From: Dendrocalamus latiflorus
Taxonomy: Eukaryota; Streptophyta; Magnoliopsida; Poales; Poaceae
Direction: 5' to 3'
Assembly: GCA_017311315.1 (NCBI GenBank)
Contig: CM029610.1
Span: 40,006,870-40,070,869, forward strand
DNA length: 64,000 bases
Positions within the stretch are counted from its first letter, which is position 1; the number at the start of each line of letters is the position of its first letter. The translations under genes and the position numbers were made by a program. This document shows, one piece after another, positions 22,201-33,797 of this stretch. Below the pieces are notes generated by a model. It saw only the letters and a program-made list of their open reading frames with translations, had not been told where the DNA came from and did not search any database.

Positions 22201-25200
22201 TCCAATTGTTAACTCTCCCACCATTGACCATTTTCTGCAACAAGCGCATTACCAAGAAAATTAATGTGCAGTTGTACACAGTATTGTCAAAGACAGCATC
22301 TTCCATACAATGATCATCGCAATAGTTATTAAAGAACAAAAGCAAACCAAATATTGGATGAGAAATACACAGGAATACCTACTTTATGTTGATTTATTAA
22401 GAACTCAGTTCTTAGAGCATACCTTATTCATCATATTCCATTCGCCAATTCTTGGCAAGACATCCTTCTCTCTGCCACTTTCGTGGTACTTAAGCTAATA
22501 GTAAAGGGCAGTAGTCAAACATCCAGGCATAACATATAAAATACATACTAGAAATTGAAAGATGTCAACCATGTGTTGAAACATTGAACTTACCCAAGGG
22601 GGAGGTAGGACACGAGCTTCAACTGATGCAAGTCGCTCATCAATCCTTATGCCAAACTCCTGTGCATATGGATCCTCATGGTATGCGTTGTGATGCACCA
22701 TCTGGTAAGCAAAAACAAAACAAGAAACGGATGAAACCTAGAAGCCAATTTTGCTGATCAAAAAGGAAAGGAAACTGAGCAGTGATTATATATGCAAGAA
22801 AAAACAAATAGATGGCCGCCTATACCAAAAATGTGTTTTTTTGCATAACACGTCAATCAAACCAACTTAATATGTAAAATATGTCAAAAACACTTTGCAC
22901 CTGTAATTAAAAGAAAAATAAGACTCAATCCTGAACAAAATAACAAGACAATATATCTTTGTGCAGCAGCTAAACAAACTTTATTTCCAAACACATAAGA
23001 AATGCCTATGGGCAAAGATCCCACAGAAACTTCAAAAAGGAAAAAAAAATGATTGCCAACATATAGGGGAAGACAAACCCAAGTAGCAATAAAAAAAATG
23101 CTTGTACATAAATTAAGTACCAACTCCAAAAAGAGTAGATCAATAAATTCAGGAAATTGAAAGAATTTATATACATAGCTGAAAATATGTGTGACTTGAC
23201 AGAGGAATAGATGTTCTCATGGAAGAAACAAAGAAATTCACACAATTTTACATTAGAACAAACATAGATCAGTTCAAAATAATCACACCACAAAATGCAG
23301 CCTAATTACCTGCGAAATGTCCAGCTCACGGTCTTGAGGGTGCTGACAAGTCACTTTACGAAGAGCAGCTATCTGCTTCTCATTTAGTCGTTTCAAGTAA
23401 CGTTGTCCCTCGACAATCTTACAGACCTGATATTTCAAAGTGATAGGAAGCAGCTTGTGATATAACATGAAGGTGTCTAACTGTCTATATAGCATTTCTA
23501 ATGTTGTTGACTGTTGAATATGTCAGAAAAGGATGGCACGTCCATATAATAGATGAGGCCATTTAGGGTGCTAACTGTTATAAATATTGTGTGTATATTC
23601 ATGAGCCCCAAAGGGCAATATATATAGGAAGTACAAGGAGATATACAGAGAAATATGCCATATACAGATAAGAAAACTAAGGCATATAAGGAAACGAATA
23701 ACAATCATATTTTTATCCTTAACATCCCCCTCAAACTCATGGTGGATCACACATACTGAGTTTGGAGAGAAAATACAAATATTGTGCTCTAATTTGTGAC
23801 TTCGTGAAGAAGTCAGTAAGTTGTAACTCTGATAGCACAAATTGTAGAGCAGGTACTCCCTCCTGCACCTGTGAACGAGTGTATGAAGCATCCACACCAA
23901 TGTGCTTGATGAGCTTCCGCTTCACTGGATCACGAGCAATACTGATAGTACCTGTACTGTCAGACATAAGTGTCGTAGGTCTCCTCACAAGTACTCCAAA
24001 ATCTGTAAGTAGCCACATCAACCAAGTAATATCTGTTGTCACTGCTGCCATAGCTCTCAATTCAACCTCTGCACTCGAATGGGAAACTGTAATCTGCTTC
24101 TTTGTCTTCCAGGCAATCAAGGAGGAGCCAAGAAAAACACAGTAAGTAGAAAGAGAACTACGATCAAAAGGATCACTAGCCCAGGTCGCATCAGAGTACG
24201 CCTGAAGCTGTAGTAAGGTGGAGCTAGGGAAAAACAAGCGACGAGAGATTGTCCCACGCAAGTAGCGAAGAACACGAAGAAGGTGACTGTAGTGAAGATG
24301 AGTAGGACGAGTCATGAACTGACTCAAGATATAAACAGCATGAGCAATATCACGACAAGTGCTCACAAGATATACCAGACTCCCGACAAGATGGCGATAA
24401 CGAGTAGGATCCTTAAGAAGATCACCGCCAGTAGCATGAAGCTGAAGGGAGAGTTCCATAGGAGTCTCAGTAGTGCAAGTGTTAGTCAGACCAGACCGAT
24501 CAAGAAGATCCTGGACATACTTCTGCTAAGAGAGGTAGTAACCCTCAGGCGTGGAAGAAACCTCAATCCCAAGGAAGTACGTAAGCAAGCCAAGATCAGT
24601 CATTAGAAACTGCTCACTGAGATGCTTCTTCATGTATGTGATGAATGAGAAATCATCACCAGTAATGAACATATCATCTATATATAAAAGTAGTGTCGAG
24701 GTGAGACATGGACAAAAAAAGCAGGATTGTGGGCACTGACAGTGAAACCGACAACGGTAATCACTGAGGTGAAACGCGCAAACCAGGCACGAGGGGCCTG
24801 TTTGAGGCCATAAAGAGCACAACGAAGATGACATACATGGCTATCTGGAATAGAATACCCAAGTGGTGGCTGCATGTAAACCTCCTCATGTAAAACACCA
24901 TTAAGAAATGCATTCTTAACATCCAGCTGAGAGATAGATCACCGGCGAACAGAAGCAACCGCAACAAGAGTGTGAACAGTGGTCATATGGGCAACAGGGG
25001 CAAACATCTCATCATAATCACGACCATACTCCTGCTGGAAGCCACGAGCCACAAGACGAGCCTTGTAGCGCTCAATAGTACCATCAGATCTGGTCTTAAT
25101 CTTGTACACCCACTTGCACGTGATAGGATGAGCATGCACAAGCGTTGGTACAATATCCCAAGTCTCCGTACGTCTGAGAGCATAAAGCTCCTCTGCCATA

Positions 25201-28200
25201 GCGAGCTGCCACTCAAAATGAGAAGCAGAGAACTAGGCTCAATGATAGAGAGAGCATGAGCGGTCAAAGTAAACCAAGACGATCAGGTCGAAGGGATGTC
25301 CGGTCACGAAGGGCGTAATGAGGAGCATCATCAGAGGAATCAGACGTCGGTGTCGGCAAGATACCAGAAGACGAGTCTAGTAAAGAACAAGGACGTCTGG
25401 AGTAGTGCACCCCAGAGAAACGAGACGGTGGTGCTGCAGGAGCAAGAGGCGGTGTTGCAGAAGGCAACACAAAAGGTAAAGGTACAGAAGGAACCACTGG
25501 AGACAGGCTAGATGAAGGCTGTGAAGGGGGAGAAATGAGTGAAGAATCAGGGAGAGACAACTAGGAGATCATCTCGATGGTGGAAGTAAGACGAGCTGAA
25601 TCTCGATAGAAGAAAGGTCGTGATTCATCAAAAATGTCTCGTGAGATCCTAATCCGTCGAGCAGAAGGATCATAGCAGCAATAACCCTTATGCTTAGAAC
25701 TGTACCCAAGAAAACACACTCAACTAACTGGGCTGACAGTTTGGTGCACTCACGAGGCTGTAGCAGGACAAAACAGGTGCAGCTAAAAACACGAAGGTGA
25801 CTGTACTGGGGGGCTCTAGGCGACGGCGGTGGCGGCCTGAGCAGCGGCGGCAGCAGCCTGGGCGATGTCGAAGGCAGTGGAAGAACAAGGTCAGAACTCT
25901 AGCTCTGATACCATGTTATGAATATTATGTGTATATTTATAAGGCCTAAAAAGCAATATATATATAGAGAGTACAAAAGGATATACAGAGGGATATACCA
26001 TATACAAATAAGGAAACCAAGGCATGTAAGGAAACGAATAACAATCCTATTCTATCCTTAACACTAACCTCCATTGGCAGATAATTTGGCCTCTGTTGAT
26101 TGCCCACTTGCAAGCAAGGTAAGGTGGTATGCTGAATGTTTAAGCCATACGTCTCCTGGAAGTATTGCACTACTGTCTTCACAGTACCACAATCATCGAT
26201 AGGGAAACTGTCATAGGGCAAACCAACCAAGAGCAATCAGCAAATTATCCTCCTATACACTATCTGTAACAGCACGATAGACATAAGAGAGGCTTCACAT
26301 ATAAGTAAGCGAACTACGTACGATAACTCTCTTGTTGCTTGTGAGGTAAGGCCAGCTATACGATACTTTCTGCGCATATTGCCTCTATGTGTGACCTCAA
26401 CCTTTACACCTCGTAGAGCCTTCTTGATCTGACCAATGGAAGAAAGGAGTGAAGATTGTGCTAAGACAGTGAGCACAAAAATTCAAATCAAGTATTATGT
26501 GCTTATTCCCTTCTTGAATGACACGCAAAGCTTTTGCACTTTCTTGAAAGAAAGTACTATGTACTAAAACAGCATAAGAGCATAATATAAACCATGACGA
26601 TCATGACAGTAGTTGATAGAATAACCTAACCTTCACACGATCAGCATCTGATAATGGTCTAGCTGAGATGTCTCTGTTCAAAAGCTGTGCAACAAAATCA
26701 ATCACAGGTAGAGGCTCGATGAATGCTGTAGATGACATATCTGCAAGAGGAAATGTCAAGCTACATTCAGATGTAAGAGAGGACCAGAGGCAATTTAATG
26801 ATATTTGCCACTATATGCTTCATATACTAGGACAGAAGTGGATACTGAACACACATTCTAGCCAATTATCAAGTATAACGAGTGGCAAATAAATATCAAA
26901 TATAGCAATGCTCCTAATATTGGCTGATATGCACCACACCATGACAGTGAACTAGGATAACTTGCTTTGCAACTGCATTAATCTGTAACAATATAGAACA
27001 AAGATGATATTAAACTTATAGGTATCCCCTTAATTTATTATTTCCAAGAAGCAAGTGATATTTATCAATAGTCACCCACATAGATCACTCAATCCAAGCA
27101 AGATATGTATATCATTGAACACTGCATCTACTACAAGTTATTCTGACCGGGAAAACGTTTCAAAATGGTAACTATTCTAAAGTAGAAGGGGTGATCGTTC
27201 TTCTTTGAGCAGGAATATGAAATGTGATGATGAAGTGTTGGGATCTAACCAATATTCAGAGAAAGTCCCATCTGTGTGGGTCGTATGCTCTGGTAAAAAC
27301 CACGCCAACTTTCCAAGCCCTCACCAAGTTGCTGGCGCCTCCCTAAGTTAGGTGAATAAAATGACCTGGCAACTGGGGAATACCTACACACGACAAATGA
27401 AGAAATGTTCAACAGCCGTGCTAAAGAATAATGATAGTAATACAGCAGCAAATGGTGGAGGAAAAATACCTCGCAGTGGGCAATTCACGTAGAACAATGT
27501 CCAGCACTTGAAGTGCTTCCTGAGGAGCATCTGCTTGCCTCCCAGCTAAAAACATAGCTAAATGGTGGAGATCAGCACGTGCAGCGAATTTGATCACAAC
27601 CTTAAATAGTCTCTCACGCCTAAGACAAACAGATATATCAGTAAGGAACATAAATTGTATCAGGTTATGGATATGTCCAGAATAGCAAACCTCTGTGTGC
27701 CTTGCCCACCATCAAGGCTGTCTTCCTCATCCCGCAGAATAATTTCAAAGGTCCTAGAAGTAAACGGCAATGGCCCAGCAGTGTATAAGCTCTTCCTTCC
27801 ATCATAGGCAGGGAGACGACCGCCCAAATGAGATTGACTGTACAGTGTTACAAGTTCTCCCATGACAGCACGATTGACACCACGTGAAGTAACCTCGGGT
27901 GTTATAGACACCTGATAACATATCAAATGAAAGCTCATGAAAGAAACAGACTTCATATGTATAATAAAGGCATAAAGCTGCACATGAACAGGATCTTACA
28001 TCATACTGGTGAAGATCTTTATCAGGTAGTTCAGCAAAGAAATGGTTTGCTTTCACAACGCACTTATCACCAAATGTACCCTTGCCAGGGCGCATTGGAA
28101 ATCTTACTGATTTGCTCGACGGAGGTGCCGGTTGAATGGCCTGACTGGTGGAACTTTGACCCTGGATGGCAAGTTGCTGAAATTGTTGCTGGACTTGTCC

Positions 28201-28707
28201 CGTGCTCACCTCAACAGGCAGCGAGGGTGAGCCAGTTCCCAATGGTGACGGTGTGACCACCGGAGCTTGGTACTGGACTTGTGGGGCTTGGTGCAGCTCG
28301 GGAACTGTTCTTGATGAACTCGCAAGAACTCTGCATCCACCACTGCCACTCCCATGCCCGCCATAGTATGGTTGTGGCATTCCTATTTGGCGTGGGCCAC
28401 CACGACCATAGTACTCATGTGCTTGATACTCAACAGGACTGCCACCTGGTTGATGTGATGTTGGCCCTCCACGACCCTGGTAACGTCCACCACGTCCCTG
28501 GTGTCGTCCGCCACCACGTCCCTGGTGTTGTCCAACACCATGACCACCTTGTTGGGAATATTGGGGATTGGCAGGCGCCCAACCGCGTCCATGTTGTTGA
28601 GCTCTCTCAGCTCGCTGCGGTGGACCCTGTCCAGGGGCTCCTGTAGCTTCCTGAGTTCCAGAACTTTCCCCAGTGCTAGGGGGGCCAGTACTTTTCTTTC
28701 TCACCAT
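16234..28707 (-). CDS. AGO1: AGO1-clade Argonaute, complete, 22 coding exons
   Basis: Coding exons (high to low): 28707-28000, 27911-27691, 27619-27470, 27383-27250, 26740-26631, 26428-26322, 26207-26069, 23426-23310, 22701-22594, 22494-22423, 22234-22112, 22000-21835, 21756-21635, 21540-21403, 17673-17531, 17452-17390, 17312-17249, 17172-17034, 16909-16836, 16756-16662, 16583-16552, 16445-16234. All junctions are GT-AG, phases agree, and the sum is 3,237 nt (1,078 aa plus TAA). The order is a Gly/Gln/Arg-rich QGRGG N-terminus, ArgoN and linker, PAZ (exons 5-8), MID and PIWI. Slicer residues are present: Asp in GADVTHP, Glu in CQELIQDL, Asp in FYRDGVSEGQF, His in AHYHVLWDE. It ends VKRVMFYC. 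AGO1 proteins load miRNAs and slice targets. From memory it is closest to OsAGO1c-type sequence, but which paralog is not settled. Several normally fixed positions differ (see findings). Confidence 0.96.
17736..18064 (+). repeat. LTR copy 1
   Basis: 329 bp, TGTCATAGG to TCATGACA. It includes the TATATAAGGAGG promoter-like stretch near 17.92 kb. Confidence 0.9.
18110..18436 (+). CDS. Interior-1 gag-like ORF, stopped early
   Basis: This 108-codon frame starts MVPAAESLATIKANANK just after the primer site. It is a predicted helical, lysine-rich start followed by a Pro/Ala-rich region. Compared with interior 2 it ends early, because CAA in the second copy is TAG here. I know no named domain. It is probably the element's own leader protein or a domesticated fragment. 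Confidence 0.4.
   Translation: MVPAAESLATIKANANKMASINKEMADVFLNMHAILEKIMNQKTAQHETAATLFPATAMAPPGHPVATTEIKSQAHHHPLPDPDVHIARRAPRAAPAASSPSSITPET
19371..19699 (+). repeat. LTR copy 2 (shared middle LTR)
   Basis: 329 bp. It serves as the 3' LTR of interior 1 and the 5' LTR of interior 2. It differs from copy 1 at only scattered sites. Confidence 0.9.
19738..20523 (+). CDS. Interior-2 chimeric ORF with PSAT-like segment
   Basis: This is a 262-codon open frame. It begins MVPAAELLATIKANANK like the first copy, then has an Ala/Pro/Arg-rich linker. About residue 150 (20182-20253) it reads GVYNFAAGPAILPLSAIRKA, which resembles the N-terminal pocket start of phosphoserine aminotransferase (NFAAGPATLP in that family). 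The remaining 90 residues are Ala-rich and unrecognised. The PLP-lysine region and all later PSAT motifs are missing, so no enzyme activity is expected. The parallel segment in interior 1 is beyond its early stop. Confidence 0.5.
   Translation: MVPAAELLATIKANANKMASINKEMADVFLNTHAILEKIVNQKKAQQETAATLFPATAMAPPGHPVAATEIKSQAHHHPLPDPDVHIARRAPRAAPTASSPSSIAPETQPRRCQGRCLLRCLCLRRQDLCTTIAATSPSSPATSATEHGVYNFAAGPAILPLSAIRKAEANLRELLDELSAAKSAVAQATFTAPGRTAVAEISSACLATEHVVDQAALAAAVCVTAAEVYIGSGITASLRVLPEAVLFTNAASRQTPTPNP
21000..21310 (+). repeat. LTR copy 3, truncated at its 3' end
   Basis: It matches copies 1 and 2 until the CCCTATGAA run, then passes directly into AGO1 intron sequence without the CTAAAGTTCATGACA ending. 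Confidence 0.85.
23576..23724 (-). repeat. 3' LTR of the intron-7 copia element
   Basis: 149 bp. It is similar to 25914-26063 but clearly drifted, so this insertion is older than the copia at 46 kb. Confidence 0.9.
23737..25815 (-). pseudogene. Copia pol remnant: IN C-terminus, RT, RNase H
   Basis: Near 25.8 kb the leader jumps straight into HLRVFSCTCF and VFLGYSSKHKGYCCYDP, the C-terminal integrase region. Gag, protease and the integrase core are deleted. Reverse transcriptase follows with WVYKIKTRSDGTIERYKARL, LYGLKQAPRAWF and YIDDMFITG, then RNase H with YSDATWASD, SHSSAEVELRA and a DSTGTISIA run, ending near 23737. Frames are broken near 24.9, 24.5 and 25.2-25.3 kb. In the family, RT has YVDD; here it is YIDD. 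Confidence 0.9.
25914..26063 (-). repeat. 5' LTR of the intron-7 copia element
   Basis: 150 bp, starting directly after the primer site. Its outer end touches the AGO1 splice donor. Confidence 0.9.
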
Positions 28708-30585
28708 GGTTAAAACTGCAAGGCCAAGCACATACATAATTTTACTATTACTGTCAGACAACATAAACCGAAAGCGAGCACAAACCACAAAGCTCCAAGG
28801 CATAGATAGAACAATCAAGACGACTAGACGAGTATCAAGTTAAACTTCAAATAAAGACAGATAATAGAATGGCCAAGCAGGCAAGCACAAACTAAAATAA
28901 AGAGAAAATGGGGACATGACCATCTTTTGCCATATAAAACTGAAGACTACTGCACATGCCAAATTGTATGGCCTAAATTCGAACACAGCATCTGCAATTT
29001 TTTCAGGTGGCAGCCATACATAATTACATAGCCTTTGCCACTATGTGCATAAAACAGTTCTTGTTTTGTCCCTAAATTCCAAAAACAAAACTAAATCAAA
29101 TCATATTAAAAAGTAACGAGATTGTTCACAAGAAAATGCAATAAAAAAAGTAGGTTACAAACAACAAAAAAGAACTTTTGTGGAAAGTTAAAAATACGAA
29201 AGAAATGTGCAAAGACCATAACAATATCACAATAGATAATCTACACATTATTATTCACCAAATAATAAACAAAGATCCATCGTTCTAAAGAAAGTACAAA
29301 GATAGCCAGCACTCAGCACGCAACAATACGCAGATAATGAGTGAAAGATCCATTGCTCTAAACGAAATAAATCATGGTAATTAAACACAGCATATCGTTC
29401 CCAATTCACCTTGATAATGTTAGCCACACAAACATGAGATAGACATTCATGCTAGACACCCCAACCCAAGAGAAAATATACCAAACTACCATAGAGTAGT
29501 AAAGAGGAACAAGATTTGTGTGGAATGGGTGGCATCGGAAATGGAATGAACAGCAAATGAGCAAGCTACCAGACATAAGTGGGAGTGCTCATTCAAAATT
29601 TAGCATACCACCTTATAAGGTTTCCACTAACTAGTAAAATTTTGTTTATCTATATTGCAATGATAACTGATAAGATTGTCAGATCATGTTAACTTATATG
29701 CTATTCTTATCAGCTATCACACAAAGAAAAAGAAAGATAGTGTAGGTGAATTTATCCATTTCTGTTGAAATAGATAATGCATGCATTGCACACAGGAGGC
29801 CATGAAACTCGTAAGTCATGTCTCGCATAAAAAAGGAACAACCCAATGAGTGTAATCATAATAGAAATGTACATATTGAATAGTAAATTTAACCCCTGAG
29901 AAAATTCGAGCTAAATCCAAATATTTCCAGGTAGAGCCTAGAGGATATCACAGCCCAGTTCACGGTTTGGTCACATAGCTATGAATGCTTCACCACATAA
30001 AACAATTCAGTCAAAAAAACTGCCAATCTGCCTGTATGATAACAGGAGCATGGCATACTGACAACTTAATCTGATTGGCTTAGACACTCTAAGCTAAGTT
30101 GTATCCTCATTTGCTGGTGAGATCATGATTCATCTAAAGAACACACCACATGAGTGTCACCCCATAAAAGGAGCAAATTTCTCACCTTAATTTACAGAGC
30201 GGTTGGCTCTAACAGTAGTCTAAAAAATCAATGTATATGAGCATGACAGAAAAATTACTCCCTATTTCTCATTGCACACTGGAAGGTACTGCACCCATAC
30301 AGCTACAACCTTTAACATGCCATTTTGGACATTGCATGGTATCAAAGATTTAACTTTGACAGCTTTATCCCTTTTTATGACCATATGTTCACCAGAGATT
30401 ATAAAAATCACAATATCATGAGAGTACCTTTGATGATAAATGTACTGTTAGAGGTTAAAGTTGGGAAAGTAAACTATAGGCGTACCACGGTGACATGTAA
30501 TTATAAATGGATGAGTATTAGCAAAAGCTGCTACTCGTATTATACATGGAGCTACAGCGGTTGCAAAAATCACCTGAAAAACTAA

Positions 30586-31744
30586 GGCCTTATTTGTTTA
30601 GACTTTTGTTTTGGCTTAAAAGTGAAAAGGCCAAAGCCTAAACAAATGGGAAGCTTTTAAACAGGACTTATAGAAAAGCCAAAAGCCTTCCATAACTAAA
30701 ATACATAAGTTAGTGTTGAGAGACTTTTTTGGCTTTTTGTGGAATAGAAGTAACTCTCTGCCACTAAACTTTGTAAAAATTATGGACGAAATGCCATTGT
30801 ATATATATTCACCACCATTCACTTTTTCCGTACACATTTTTTTCGAATTTTCATGTTGAAATTGTAACGCTGTGTGGGAAGATCCAGGGTGGATGCAACG
30901 TGGTTGGCTCGGCTGGCTTCCTCCATCGACGGACGGGCGCGGCAACGTTTTTGCATCCAGCATCTTCGAAGCATGAATTCACTGCGATGTTGAGAGGCTA
31001 TGGCTACTATTATTGTTATCTTACTTTAGGTTAAGTAGACAATTGGATGGTGGGAGTTGAAACATTCCAAGCAAGTGGAGTAGGGAGTATTTTTCAAGAA
31101 CTAGTCCACTACCGTATCATTGTCACGGACCCACAGTACACCTAATCATTTCCTACCTCGAGTACAATGTAGACAGATACTACCTACCAAACAAAGAACA
31201 AGAAGGCAACGTCACTGCGCACAATCGCACAAACGAAACACGACCTGGCTGGAGTACTTCTCTGCCCTGCTCCCAAATGTTTTAGCCTTGTTGCAAACCA
31301 CATTACAGGATTATTTTAAACTTTCTGATAATAAGCTACATCATCCAACCATCAAAAAGTTAGGATGCCAAATAGCCTAGCTTTGGCTTAAAAGCTAACT
31401 ATTAACGCCCCGCTCATTTCAGCTGGAGCACTTATTTTTTTTTTTATTCATAAATTTCGTCTTTTTTGAATTTTTGGTTTTTTTAGTTTTTTTTACGGTT
31501 CTTTTTTCGTATTCGTTTGCATTATCCCTGATGAGCTAACATATTTTTCCTATTTTAATTTTTTTTTAAATTTATTTACGCCAAATAAGCTACTTTCGGT
31601 TACAGTGTAATTTCAACCAGCTACAGTGCAATTTCAGCCATAAGTTACTATTTTTCAGTCCAACCGAGCGGGGCTTGCTGCTTAAGCCCAAAAGCTAGCT
31701 TTTAAGCTATAAGCTAAAAAGCCATAGGCCAAACAAACAGGGCC
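30586..31744. mobile_element. TIR-type DNA element (MITE-like)
   Basis: The left end is GGCCTTATTTGTTT and the right end is the complement of GGCCCTGTTTGTTT. Further in, GGCTTAAAAG-type words are also inverted. I see no transposase. Target-site repeats are unclear (TAA on the left, gTAA on the right). It lies in the AGO1 leader intron. Confidence 0.5.
31407..31674. mobile_element. Nested 268-bp inverted-repeat element
   Basis: Ends are GCCCCGCTC and its exact complement GAGCGGGGC. The interior has T-runs and the words CAGCTACAGTGCAATTTCAGCC. It sits inside the larger element. I found no clear target-site repeat. Confidence 0.45.
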
Positions 31745-32395
31745 GTAAGCCCCAGTGACTAGATTCTATCACAAGCTCACAACGAAGCTAAGACACCGAC
31801 CTATTCGCTATGCGAATACACATATGCCGAAACAAAAGTTCATATATTTACACACACATGCATCCCATGAACAAGCTGTAATCGCAAAAACGCCGAATTG
31901 TAAAACACTCGTAAGCACACAGAAACTAACACCCTACATCCCACACAAGCAGAGTAATCAAAACCCCAAGGCGATCAGACGAACTCAAGCAAATCCACCC
32001 CCTGGTTACTGATAAGTGGAAGTAACAAACAGAGCCCCCAAACTCCCCAGGTAACAGCACGCTCCGAGCCGAATCCGCGAAAATCCGTGACGAAACCGAC
32101 CCAAATCCACCTAAAACCCTTCAAACCCACAGGATCACCGAATCGCCGCGATTCCCCAACCTTCCGCCGAGACGGGCCACGGGACAACGCAAAGCAGTAG
32201 GGAAATGACGGACCAAAAGCAGGCGCAGCGGCCATACCAGAGCACGGCGGCGAATGGCGGCCAGCGCGAGGCGATGGGCGTGGAAGTCTCTCGACCCCTA
32301 GGTGTCCTGCTCCACTACCACCGGTAGGAAGCGCCACCCCACTCTCGCTTGCCTCCACCAAGACGAAGGCGACGGCGCGTGGCGCGGGCTAAATA

Positions 32396-33695
<1,300 letters not shown>

Positions 33696-33797
33696 TGTTA
33701 TACTTTGATAACCCTTTTCATACACAGCAGACCTTAGGTTCGATCAAAATTTGTGAGGCACGATACGAGCGTGAACGGTATCAAAAACAAATAAGGT

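Larger units (their letters stand above)
23576..26063 (-). mobile_element. Internally deleted Ty1/copia element in AGO1 intron 7
   Basis: LTRs of 149 bp (23576-23724) and 150 bp (25914-26063) begin TGTTAT and end TTAACA. Five-base repeats ctaac flank them at 23571-23575 and 26064-26068. An iMet-type primer site lies at 25902-25913 and a polypurine run at 23725-23740, both on the minus strand. Only 2.2 kb of interior remains. The right-hand repeat is the first five bases of the AGO1 intron itself. Confidence 0.95.
28708..32395 (-). other. AGO1 5' leader with a long leader intron
   Basis: Eight bases before the ATG a TTGCAG acceptor (28716-28721) marks the end of a leader intron. A GC-rich segment at about 32.24-32.39 kb has a donor-like CTCTG/gtatgg at 32238 on the minus strand and is the best candidate for the first exon. 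Between them, about 3.5 kb is mostly AT-rich and holds the inverted-repeat elements at 30586-31744. The upstream exon limits are my estimate. Confidence 0.4.

Noticed and set aside
24283..25511. Plus-strand frames over the intron-7 copia
   Set aside because: Antisense to reverse transcriptase and RNase H coding DNA.
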